Part shown: positions 38,846 through 47,400 of the stretch, one piece after another
How positions within the stretch are numbered: the stretch's first letter is position 1
Layout of the letters: every line of letters starts with the position of its first letter
NCBI GenBank assembly: GCA_030740765.1
Contig: JASLWR010000014.1
Location: 1-62,711, forward strand
Direction: 5' to 3'
From: Thermoplasmatota archaeon
GTDB taxonomy: Archaea; Thermoplasmatota; Penumbrarchaeia; JASLWR01
DNA length: 62,711 nt
Translations under genes and position numbers: made by a program
Notes under the pieces: generated by a model
Databases searched by the model: none
What the model was told of the DNA's origin: nothing
The model's input: only the letters and a program-made list of their open reading frames with translations

Positions 38846-39046
38846 ATGCAAGCTATGAAGATCTATCTGGATGTGGGGGACGATGGCATGGTATCTCTAC
38901 CAGCCCTCCATCAGTTCCGAGGAAAAAAAATAGAGGTAGTGATAATTGAGACCGATGAATCAAACGACAGTTTATTGATGGCATCGGAGAGCAGTTTGGA
39001 ATTCTGGGACAATCCGGTGGATGATGCGGTGTGGAACAATGTATAA
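38846..39046 (+). CDS. Antitoxin of a MazF-type toxin-antitoxin module
   Basis: A 66-residue acidic protein with the pattern of a small AbrB-like or DUF2281-like antitoxin: an N-terminal strand segment (MKIYLDVGDDGMVSLPALHQFRGKK style) and an acidic C-terminus ending DNPVDDAVWNNV that would wrap the toxin. Its last codons overlap the toxin start by 8 nt, the normal antitoxin-first order with coupled translation. An in-frame GTG lies 9 nt upstream of the ATG. Such antitoxins usually bind their own promoter; the spacing to the TATA element would allow that. Identification rests mainly on the linked toxin. Confidence 0.7.
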   Translation: MQAMKIYLDVGDDGMVSLPALHQFRGKKIEVVIIETDESNDSLLMASESSLEFWDNPVDDAVWNNV

Positions 39047-39383
39047 GCAGCGTGATGTCGTTCTGATCCCGATCCCTTTTACCGATCTTACGAGTATCAA
39101 GAAACGACCTGTAGTGGTTATTTCCAACGATGAATTCAACAAAAATAAGGAAGATATAATCGTTTCTGCGATTACGTCGAATGTTCTGTGGAATAAATAT
39201 GCAATACCGATCACGGAGAAAGATATGGAAGGAAGTACCTTACCCCGGCCTAGCATGGTAAGGGTAGACAAAATATATACTTTGAACCAGGCAATAGTTC
39301 TCAAGAAATTTGATATTATCAGGAAAGAAACATTCGAGAAAATTCGATCAAAGATCCAGGTATTGTTTTCCACCTCATTATAA
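39039..39383 (+). CDS. MazF/PemK-family endoribonuclease toxin
   Basis: A 114-residue protein with the CcdB/MazF fold: QRDVVLIPIPFTDLTSIKKRPVVVIS at the N-terminus, where Arg and the following strand carry active-site residues, then DIIVSAITSN and LPRPSMVRVDKIYTL. MazF toxins cleave mRNA or tRNA at short sequences and halt growth until neutralised by the antitoxin. The ATG at 39039 overlaps the antitoxin stop; an ATG at 39021 in the same frame would add six residues inside the antitoxin gene. Length and motif order look intact. The module lies in the accessory island and may stabilise it. Confidence 0.85.
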   Translation: MYKQRDVVLIPIPFTDLTSIKKRPVVVISNDEFNKNKEDIIVSAITSNVLWNKYAIPITEKDMEGSTLPRPSMVRVDKIYTLNQAIVLKKFDIIRKETFEKIRSKIQVLFSTSL

Positions 39384-39480
39384 GTAGTTTTAGAAGAAAT
39401 TTTTTCCGATATGTATGAAAACAATTTTTCGCCTTGTGGTAAATAATATATTTCTTGTGAAATATTAAGGTATTGATAAA

Positions 39481-40203
39481 ATGACCGAGACTAACAACAT
39501 TTCTGAACAACAGCAAGAATCCAAAGTAATTTCAGGAGTAATCTCCAATTCGATAAGCACTGAGTTGGACGAGCTGGTGGAGGTACGTGAAAAAATCCTC
39601 CAAAAAACCCGGAAGATCATCCAGCTTTCATCTAAAATAATCAACGACATTCATAACTCGAAGAGTGAGCCTGAGCATGTTGAGGAACTCAAAAAAAAGG
39701 TCAACGAGATTAGCGAGATCACGGCGGGACATCCCCGAATTGCTCACGCACCATACGTTGACAGCGCTCTGGGGGAATACTGTGAGGCATTGCTATTTCT
39801 TGCAATTATAAACGACGAAATGATTCCTTCGCCAGGGGAGCTAAGCGTGGATTCGGTTCCCTATTTGCTGGGAATGGGCGATGTGGTGGGGGAGCTTCGG
39901 CGCTATATTCTCAGTTATCTCAAGGAAAATAATACCGAAACCGCATTATTGTATTTCGGAAAAATGGAAGCGGTCTATAATTTTCTCGCCACCTTTCATT
40001 ACCCGAAGGCGGTGGTGGATGTACGGAGAAAAAAGGACGTGGCACGCTCTCTTCTTGAAAAGACATTGGGCGAGCTGGTGGTTGCACGCTCGAATCACGA
40101 TCTCAGTGAGAGGATGAGCGAATTCGGGAAGGATTCTTTGGAAGTAGTAAGCGGCATAGGAGGAAGCGACCGCACAGGGGAGGTGAGGGGCCAAGTGCAA
40201 TGA
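39481..40203 (+). CDS. Translin-family protein, with an altered C-terminus
   Basis: A 240-residue, mostly helical protein. Residues about 90-205 match archaeal translin/TRAX: YVDSALGEYCEALLF, YLLGMGDVVGELRRYILSYL, KMEAVYNFLATFHYPKAV and RRKKDVARSLLEKTLGELVVA. Translin forms ring-shaped assemblies that bind or cleave RNA, and archaeal forms are nucleic-acid-binding proteins. The first ~75 residues are an extra charged, coiled-coil-like part. The last 26 residues after SEFG are encoded by a 76-bp segment duplicated perfectly at 33055-33130, where it is read in another frame, so the natural C-terminus may have been replaced. AT-rich TATA-like sequence precedes the ATG. Confidence 0.8.
   Translation: MTETNNISEQQQESKVISGVISNSISTELDELVEVREKILQKTRKIIQLSSKIINDIHNSKSEPEHVEELKKKVNEISEITAGHPRIAHAPYVDSALGEYCEALLFLAIINDEMIPSPGELSVDSVPYLLGMGDVVGELRRYILSYLKENNTETALLYFGKMEAVYNFLATFHYPKAVVDVRRKKDVARSLLEKTLGELVVARSNHDLSERMSEFGKDSLEVVSGIGGSDRTGEVRGQVQ
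40127..40202 (+). repeat. 76-bp perfect repeat, copy 2
   Basis: Identical to the reverse complement of 33055-33130 over 76 bp. Here it encodes the translin C-terminus (KDSLEVVSGIGGSDRTGEV and a few more residues) in a different frame from copy 1. It ends exactly at the translin stop region, just before the J-like ORF. Confidence 0.95.
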
Positions 40204-40249
40204 CTGGGAAAAGTATCTACCTCCCAACGATCGATCATTTTACACGATT

Positions 40250-40543
40250 TTGGGAATCGAGCGAGACCGCGTTCCTTCAAGGAGAAGCGATTTTGCCTCC
40301 TTTCTGCGTTCCTATTACAGGCAATGCGACAGGATCGCAGAGGTAAATCTCGCCTACACCGTGTTGAAGAATAAAAATCTCAGAAAGGATTACGACTGGA
40401 TGCTGGAGTACCACGGGCACATGAAGCAGATGCATGAACTGTTCGAGCTGGGAGATGAAGATTTCGATGAAAGTGATATGATGGAGATGATGTTCGAAGA
40501 AATGATCAGCAGGATGCCCGATAACGAGATGGATGAACCTTAA
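40250..40543 (+). CDS. J-domain-like acidic protein, probably 5'-truncated
   Basis: A 97-residue product from a TTG. The same frame is open back to 40187 and reads DWEKYLPPNDRSFYTILGIERD, which looks like the first helix of a J domain. A helical hairpin and NLAYTVLKNKNLRKDYDWML, typical of J-domain helices III-IV, follow. The tail is acidic and Met-rich. The HPD tripeptide needed to stimulate Hsp70 is absent because the helix II-III loop is very short, so it is J-like at best. No good start or ribosome site is found, and the preceding 76-bp duplication ends right before it. The gene may have lost its start, or may once have been fused to the gene upstream. Confidence 0.55.
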   Translation: MGIERDRVPSRRSDFASFLRSYYRQCDRIAEVNLAYTVLKNKNLRKDYDWMLEYHGHMKQMHELFELGDEDFDESDMMEMMFEEMISRMPDNEMDEP

Positions 40544-40800
40544 AATGGACCTAAAGTGAACCTTTTTTTCGGAATCGACTTCCCAGGAGATCCCAGGTGA
40601 TATATGGGAAATTGTAGATATCTGAAAAAAATGGTAATGCCAATGTGAACGACAATAAATGTCATTAACGCGGTGGAGCGGGAAATGAAGAGATCCCGGT
40701 GATAGAGGAAAGCGAATTTCTTCATGAAAAAAGTGAACGTGGATGGGAAGTTCTGTCGGATCGAGAATGATATATCGAAAGTTATGCGGTGAATTTTGTA

Positions 40801-41657
40801 TGGCCCAATCAATTAAAAAAAAATTAACTCTTTACTACCCATCTCAGCATCACGCGACGCTCTCGGTGACAGGGACGGGGTGTGCTCTTGACTGCAAGCA
40901 CTGCGGCCGAAAATATCTTGAAAACATGCTTGATGTTTCCACGCCAGAGAAGTTCCAAAAGGTTGTGTCTGAGCTTGAGAAAAAGGGAATAAAGGGAATT
41001 CTTCTCAGTGGTGGATGCGACTCTATGGGAAAGGTTCCTTTTACTCATCTATTGGACGAGATAAAAAAATTGACAGCTAGTTCCGACATGTTTATCAACG
41101 TACATACGGGCCAGATCGATCTGCGTGATGCCGAGGAACTCTACAATATGGGAATAAGGAACGTCTGCCTGGATGTCGTGGGGGGCCGGGTGGTAATAAA
41201 AAACGTTTACGGACTGGAAGTAGATGATCCCGGCAGTTCTCTCGAATCACTGATACGGGCGGGTTTTACGGATATAATACCGCATATCACGGTGGGACTT
41301 GATGGCGGAAAATTGAGCCATGAGATGAAGGCTTTGGAATTGGTAAAGGAGAAACTCGCCAGACCGGAGAAACTGGTATTCTTATCACTTATTCCAACCG
41401 AAGGAGCCGTCTTCCGGGAGGTTCGGGCTGTCTGTGCAGATGATATGTCGGTGCTCATTCGTAATGCAAAAGATATGTTTCCGGATGCAGAGTTGATACT
41501 GGGGTGCATGCGACCGCATTATTCGGGGGATGAAATAATGAAAATGATAGCTGTGGGTCTTAATGGAGTTGTGAATCCCTCGCGGAAGCTGGAGGAGGAG
41601 CTTCGGGGGGGGGGCAAATATAAAATAAAAAAAAGTACCAGTTGCTGTAGTTTTTGA
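40801..41657 (+). CDS. Radical SAM protein (COG1856-like, possibly LipS-type)
   Basis: A 285-residue radical SAM enzyme. CALDCKHCGR is the CxxxCxxC cluster motif, followed by LLSGGCDSMG (SAM-binding GGE-like motif), INVHTGQID, CLDVVGG and LDGGK in TIM-barrel strands, and FLSLIPTEGA. It resembles the biotin-synthase-related archaeal group that includes the two-component lipoyl synthase LipS1/LipS2; this assignment is tentative. The C-terminus ends KKSTSCCSF, with two adjacent cysteines that could hold a second cluster or a sulfur relay. A G10 run and an A-rich stretch precede the end. ATG 40801 is the last in-frame start that keeps LTLYYPSQHHATLSVTGTG. Confidence 0.7.
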
Positions 41658-41679
41658 TTCTGCTTAGGTAACACGACTA

Positions 41680-41958
41680 GTGTCCACTTATCTCGGTATA
41701 ATCATAGATACTGGAAATTGGACTTCCTATGGAATTCGCAGGAAATGCTGGGATACGGTCAAAAGGTACTTGTGGGGCAGTTCGTTCTGGAGTGACGGTT
41801 ATTTCTTTGAATCGGTTGGCCGAGTCACAAGCGAAATGGTAGAATTTTATATTGAGAGGCAACAACGTAAACACTGGCAAGGAGAAGACTATGAATACTT
41901 CAATGCCAAGAAGATTGAAGGTCTAACCGGTCAAACTTCGTTGACAGAGTTTGCTTAG
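41680..41958 (+). pseudogene. IS200/IS605 TnpA fragment (C-terminal part)
   Basis: From about 41745 the frame encodes the distal half of a Y1 transposase: KRYLWGSSFWSDGYFFESVG, then VTSEMVEFYIERQ with the catalytic Tyr region. The N-terminal half with the HUH motif is missing and replaced by unrelated codons. A right-end-like hairpin (41983-42002) follows. The element cannot move on its own and records an old IS200/IS605 insertion. Confidence 0.72.
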
Positions 41959-41982
41959 AATAAACGGACTACTCGCAAAACG

Positions 41983-42002
41983 CCAGCTCCTTTAGAGGCT
42001 GG
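41983..42002 (+). repeat. IS200/IS605-like right-end hairpin
   Basis: CCAGCTCCTTTAGAGGCTGG pairs CCAGC with GCTGG around a T-rich loop, 25 nt after the TnpA fragment stop. Subterminal hairpins of this kind are the recognition sites of Y1 transposases. Confidence 0.6.
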
Positions 42003-42072
42003 TAGTTTACACATAAGCCGAGAAAACCATCTGAAAGACTTTTCACAGGACGAGGTTAACTTTGAAGATATT

Positions 42073-42639
42073 TTGGGAAATATAAAAGAAGTATTGGCAA
42101 GGATTCGTAAAGAAGGTCGGGAGCTGGGCGGAAAACACAACGAAATTGCTACAGAGATCAATGATGCATTTGATCGCCATTGGGATGAACTTTTTGTCCC
42201 AAACCCGATAGTTCACGGGAAAAAGGTCTCGTTCCGACGACATAATAACAGCTTGGAGAGTAGTCGTCGGAGAACAAGAAAGGCTGTACGAGAGCGTACC
42301 GGTAGATCCGAAACAAATCGAGAGATGGAACAGTTTGGGGACTTATTGGCAATTCTTTCGAACCTATGGAATAAGACATATCAAAAAGGGATTTTATATG
42401 ATGTGAAGGACCTCGGGTGTACGTTAGGTCAGTTTGTGAATGAGCTTCCAGGACTCCGAAAGGAATATCGTAATGCAAGAAGAGGACCTGAGATACCAAT
42501 TGCTGATGATAAGCGGATGTGTGTCCTGAAGGAGTTTATTCAGGCTTTGGAGGGTTCCAGCCTCCAAAATGACTTGCATTCTACACTTCAATCTATATTA
42601 TGTACGGAGTACAAAGAAGAGGTTTCTGCAAAGGTATGA
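42073..42639 (+). pseudogene. C-terminal fragment of a transposase-like protein
   Basis: The 188-codon frame, open further upstream without a start, ends in HNNSLESSRRRTRKAVRERTG followed by a helical region (LLAILSNLWNKTYQKGIL). A basic H-N-N-x-L-E...R-x-T-G pattern of this kind occurs near the end of several DDE transposases, but no catalytic acidic core is present. It directly follows the IS200-like right end, so two mobile-element remnants are nested. A functional host protein cannot be excluded. Confidence 0.45.
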
Positions 42640-42771
42640 TCAATCCAAGCCTATCTTGACGCTATGGTTACCTTGTTGCAATCACGGAGAAAAATTATTA
42701 TCTATGTAGTCCGCTGGTGGTGATACCACAAATTTGCTTCATCGGAGGTAAAACCAAATTGGTGATGAGAA

Positions 42772-43023
42772 ATGTCTGGAGGTCATTGGGATTATTGTGG
42801 ACTCAGGATACGACGTTATCTTGAAGATATAGCGAGAGATAAGAGAGTAAGAGGCAGATTTACGCGGTTATCTACTATTTTGCTAGGGTTAGGAGACTTG
42901 CTCTATCAGATAGAGTACGATTTGGATTGAGATATATCCAATGATAGTTCTATTGAGGATGACAAAGGATGGGAAAGTGAAGCGATCGATAAACTGAAGC
43001 GATGTTTAGAAGGTGATGAGTGA
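42772..43023 (+). pseudogene. MSGG-family hypothetical gene with in-frame TGA
   Basis: An ATG at 42772 begins MSGGHWDYCGLRIRRYLEDIA, the start of a small family known mostly from mobile and phage-like regions. A TGA at 42928-42930 interrupts it, after which the same frame continues with family-like sequence (SEAIDKLKRCLEG) to a TGA at 43021. The frame is otherwise intact, so either one nonsense change or readthrough explains it. Confidence 0.5.
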
Positions 43024-43151
43024 TGGGATATAGTGATTTTGTCTGGTGAGGTGATTAGGATATTATTAAATTCTGGAAAAGCGTTGATAATAGAAAAATT
43101 GGCACCGATTGAAAAAGAGTTGACAGGGATCAATAGGGGGGTTCAGGCAAA

Positions 43152-43349
43152 ATGGTAAAAATCTGGATACACAAAACAGACACATTCGAAGCTGCTGAGA
43201 GATTTGATCGGAATTATTATCTATCAATGAGCAGGACAATGAGATTGGAGACGGTGCAGTTTTTAAGAGAAGCATATGCCAAAATGAAAAACGGGGGTGA
43301 AAATGAAAGTAGAAAAGGACTACGAAGAATTATTACGATTATTCAATAA
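43152..43349 (+). CDS. Small partner protein of the nucleotidyltransferase
   Basis: A 65-residue basic, helical protein: WIHKTDTFEAAERFDRNYYLSM, then RLETVQFLREAYAKMK and ESRKGLRRIITIIQ. Small proteins of this type are often encoded directly upstream of a nucleotidyltransferase of the MNT/AbiE kind, as here, where the genes overlap by 47 nt. It may be a regulatory or antitoxin-like partner; that role is inference from context. It is soluble, without signal peptide. The start ATG is at 43152, with an AGGG-containing purine stretch upstream. Confidence 0.6.
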   Translation: MVKIWIHKTDTFEAAERFDRNYYLSMSRTMRLETVQFLREAYAKMKNGGENESRKGLRRIITIIQ

Positions 43350-43758
43350 ATACAAAGTAAGGTACTGTATCATAGGTGCCTATGCAGTTGCCTTTCATGC
43401 CATACCACGATATACAAAAGATATGGACATATTAGTCGAACCGAGTATTGAAAATGGTAAAAGTATCGTGGGTGCCCTCAACGAATTTGGATTTGAAAGC
43501 TTAAACCTATCTGAGGAGGATTTTAGCCAAAGAGATAAGATCATTCACTTGGGATATGAACCGGTAAGAGTGGACATCATACCTTCAATTGATGGTTGCA
43601 CTTTTAAAGAGGTATGGGATGGCAAAACGCTCGGAACTTATGGGAACGAGAAGGTTTATTTTATTGGGATAAACGAATTGACCAAAAACAAAAAGGCATC
43701 AAAGCGTAAACAGGACGAAGCAGATCTGGATATTTTATCAGGAGCAGATAGGAACTAG
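43303..43758 (+). CDS. MNT/AbiEii-like nucleotidyltransferase
   Basis: A 151-residue pol-beta-fold nucleotidyltransferase. YCIIGAYAVAFHAIPRYTKDMDILVEPS contains the G-(S/A) helix start and the D-x-D metal pair (DMDILV), and VRVDIIPSIDG supplies the third acidic strand. The C-terminus is basic, with KASKRKQDEADLDIL. Related proteins act as toxins that add nucleotides to tRNA, as antitoxins that adenylylate HEPN partners, or in phage defence. The ATG at 43303 follows GGGGGTG with short spacing; a GTG at 43297 is also in frame. No HEPN gene is present. It overlaps its small partner, indicating one operon. Confidence 0.75.
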   Translation: MKVEKDYEELLRLFNKYKVRYCIIGAYAVAFHAIPRYTKDMDILVEPSIENGKSIVGALNEFGFESLNLSEEDFSQRDKIIHLGYEPVRVDIIPSIDGCTFKEVWDGKTLGTYGNEKVYFIGINELTKNKKASKRKQDEADLDILSGADRN

Positions 43759-43834
43759 AAAATGACCGAAAAAATATTGAAAGTGGATGGCAAACCGGAT
43801 GTCTGGAACAAGCTTTCCTGGAGCTCGGGTCTAA

Positions 43835-44422
43835 ATGGAATCGCATAGTGACGAAAGGAAAATTGAGAGTCAATCAAGGAAGAAGGTGCGTAAAAAGAGG
43901 CGATACCCAAAAAAGAAGGATTCAGCATCTTCCAACCTCGTTTTCATAGGTGGCAAGAGCTTCAAAGCCAGCACTGATAACGAAAACTTGGAGAATATTC
44001 CTGACGATTTTGTACTTGTAACAAGCGGTATGAGATGGGAATGCTTGATGTGTGGCTGGTGTTGCAATGGGAACTGGCAGATAAATCTGACATGGAAAGA
44101 ATATGACCGGTTGAACGACGTTTTACCAATAGAGACAGTTGTTTTACATGAACTTATGGGTGCTTCCCATCCATACTTCAGGATAAACGGGAGATGCCCG
44201 GTTCACGATAAGGAAAACCGCAAATGCGCCATTTATGATAAGAAGTGTTACACGTGCAATGCTTTTCCGTTCCTTGTAACGCTTAAAAGGGAGCTGCACA
44301 TCTGCAAATCGTGTGAAGGGTTCGGTCAAGGCCCTCTTATTGATATCGATAAGAAGATCGCCGAACTTTTGAAGTTAAAACAAGAAGCTGGAATGAACGT
44401 ATCGATCTATAACAATAAATAA
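43835..44422 (+). CDS. YkgJ-family cysteine cluster protein
   Basis: A 195-residue protein. The first ~55 residues are very basic (RKKVRKKRRYPKKK) and look disordered. The CxxCxxCC core, CLMCGWCCNGNWQINLT, follows, then CPVHDKENRKCAIYDKKCYTCNAFPF and HICKSCEGFGQG. The family (UPF0153/YkgJ) binds zinc or iron-sulfur through this cluster, and its biochemical role is unknown; some members act in methyltransferase or tRNA contexts. The Cys spacing is complete. The basic N-terminus could bind nucleic acid. The gene stands alone at the right edge of the accessory island and converges with the 44469 surface protein. Confidence 0.78.
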   Translation: MESHSDERKIESQSRKKVRKKRRYPKKKDSASSNLVFIGGKSFKASTDNENLENIPDDFVLVTSGMRWECLMCGWCCNGNWQINLTWKEYDRLNDVLPIETVVLHELMGASHPYFRINGRCPVHDKENRKCAIYDKKCYTCNAFPFLVTLKRELHICKSCEGFGQGPLIDIDKKIAELLKLKQEAGMNVSIYNNK

Positions 44423-44468
44423 GAAACCAAATCGCCACAGCCATTTGCTTTGATACGTCAATGGGTCT

Positions 44469-47400
44469 CTACAATTTCATATTTCTCATCTCACCCCGCA
44501 AAGTATCTATGAAATCCTCTTGGGATTCAACCTCTTCCGACGTGTCGTCCAAGTCCAGAAGATCCGCGAATTCCAGGTCAATGTCCCCCTTTCCGACCTC
44601 TTTAGGTATATTAAGTCCGTCATTAGCTTCCTTTCCTTTTTCCGCCCCTTCCTCGTCGATGGTTTTTTCAAGCTTCGAAACCAGTTCCTGAATTGACCGT
44701 TTTCTTTTCTTTTTAGGTGTGGTCTTTTTTTCTTCAGTGATCTCCACTTCTTCATCCTCTATAGGTTCCACAGCAAGTGCCTCCACGATTATCGGCTCAT
44801 AAACTTCTTCGGGGGACGGATCGGTTTTTCCTTTTCGCCATCTCACGATTATTACCAGTATAATCAGGATGACTCCAGCCCCTAGGAGGATGTATAACTT
44901 ATCGGTGCTGCTAAAGGAAGCTAATCCCTCTCCTTTTCCCCCATCCTCCACCATCACCATGATTGAGACACGATTGTTATCTTCATTGGATTCTGTGATG
45001 ATGTACTCCGAATCTACTTCGATTCTTATCGTATGTTTTCCGCTTTCAGCGCTGTCGAGATCGAGTTTTATCAAATATTCTTCACTATCCCCGGCACCGA
45101 TCACATCTTCTATGAGGCGGGTTGCGTAAACTATCTCGGCCCGCGAAGTGGGGTCGTGAATTTTTACCTTGAATGGAATAACAATGTCGACGCCGCCCGG
45201 ATTCTTAAGTACGACCTTAATGTAAGCTTCCCCCCCCGTTGTCAACGATGTGAGATTATCGGATGAATCCGGTGAATCCACAATTAATACCTCTTCTATG
45301 AGAATATCTGGTCTAAGATCGAGTTCCCTCGTGGCGATATTATTTTCTTCATTTGCGTCCCGTAATTCGTTGTTGGGGTCCAAGGAGACCCTGAACTCGT
45401 ATACTCCAAACACCGTTAAGTTGATGTTGAAATTTACAATACCGTAGGAATCTTTCTCGATGGGATCCATCGTCATTTCCATTGCGGAAATTTCCATAGT
45501 GTTCAATTCCTCAAGCACAACTTGGAATTCGGGCGAGTCGAAGGTGCCGTTGTTGTATAGTCGGGCGGATATGATTATTTTGTCATTCAACTGTGGATTC
45601 TTTGGTGTAAAGGAGATATCGCCCTCGGAAATGCTTAAATCAGGTTTGCCCACCTCGAGAATGAATATCAGTTTTTTTTCAATATTAGAAGAGTTCGATA
45701 CCACTTCGAGAGAGATCTCGAATATACCAGCTGTGTTGGTTTTTACCTCGATGCTTATGTTCCGTCGGGACGTCTCTCCCGCACCGAGAGTGAAATATCG
45801 ATCATACTCAGTATTAAGTTTCGGGCTCACCGTTACGGAGACTGAGAAGGAATCCTCCACATCCCCGGAATTAATAATATCGTATTGAAAGATAGTTTCA
45901 GTTGTCTTCGATGGTGTCATGAGAACCTTGTTCGTTTCTTTTGGAGTTAGAATGAAACCTGCGGATACGTTTATCCGGATCACCGCAGTTAGAGTCTGTT
46001 TCAAGCTCGGCTCATTTTCAAGACTCCCGGTAATGGTCACCTCTGCCACGACCCCAATCAGATTCTTATCGTCAGGGACTTCCACTAATAGGGTGACCTC
46101 TTTGCTGGTTTTCGCTTCCAGGGTCACGATATCTTCGGATAGTACCGCATTCCACCATAGTATATTATCATCATTATCTCGTATTTCAATGTCACCGAAT
46201 TCTATGACATTTCTTTCGTCCATATCATTAATGACATTAATATTGAACATAGAGGTATTACCCGGGGGAACTGTGATGTCGGATGAGGACCGGAATGCCA
46301 GTGTGAAAGTATTCGAGGAACCCTGTTCGAGAATGATGGTCCTTACGATTCCCTTATCCTCAGAGTAAGCATAAATCGTAATGGTATCGCTCTCGTTCCC
46401 CGATGTAGCGAACAATCGGATCTCGTCCCCTTCGGAATACCCGTGGCCCAGGTCTTTTAGATCAACGAAATACCAACCGGAGCTATCGGCCGTGATGACG
46501 ATTTCTTCGGTAGTTTTTACATTCAACACACTTATACTGGCCCCTGAGGCTATGGTCAGGTCACTCTTGTGGACGTACCCTTCGATGGTGTATGATGCTT
46601 CCCCGGGATCATCGTCTATTATTGTCAGCAGATCACTGAAATAATTGTTGGAATTGTTCATCTCTTTAATGAGATCATCGGGGTCCACGGTAACGTTAAA
46701 CTTGGACTCACCCTCCCCGAACCGATGAGCGATCTCTGCATATCTTATCTGACCAGGCTCGAAAGAGCCCAGGTTGTTACGGTCGATTATTAGCTCGTCA
46801 TCCACTTTTATATAGAGATTGCAGGCGGCAGCCTTTTTCATTCCTCGGTTATTTATGGTAACGTTGATTAGAGAATCTTCCCCGGCAACTATATGCGTAT
46901 TCTCATTATCCACTATGATCCCATCGCGTCTCTTTAGGTCCACTTTCACTATCTCCAGGTCCGGTAGTGCTTCACGGACATCCACAATGATACTTACCTG
47001 ATTGTTTTCTTCATCGATCTCCGAGATATTGTTGTTGAGATCAACTATAACAGTGATCTCCTTTTCACCCTTCTCTCCGGGAATCCATCTCACCGTAGCC
47101 TGCCTGGTGTCCCCTTCGGGTATCGAATCCAATGTATCGTTTCCGATCAGTTTTGCTTCCTCTAAGAATCTAACATCCACTTCTCCGGTTTCGTCTTTGC
47201 CCAGATTGTGTATTATTGCGATTACCCCCACTTCAACACCGTCATATATCATAGTTTCAGTGAAAGTGATATCCGTGCCGTTCAACGTAAGGTCTACCTC
47301 TTTGTTCGATAATACGAATCCTTCGAGAGAGATGTCCAAGAAACCGTCACCATCGAACTCCCCTGCTGCGGGTGAGGACGATATAACTCCGTTCTGGGGA

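Noticed and set aside
43762-43848. 29-codon ORF before the YkgJ-family gene
   Set aside because: Too short, no family, and it overlaps the start of a well-supported gene.
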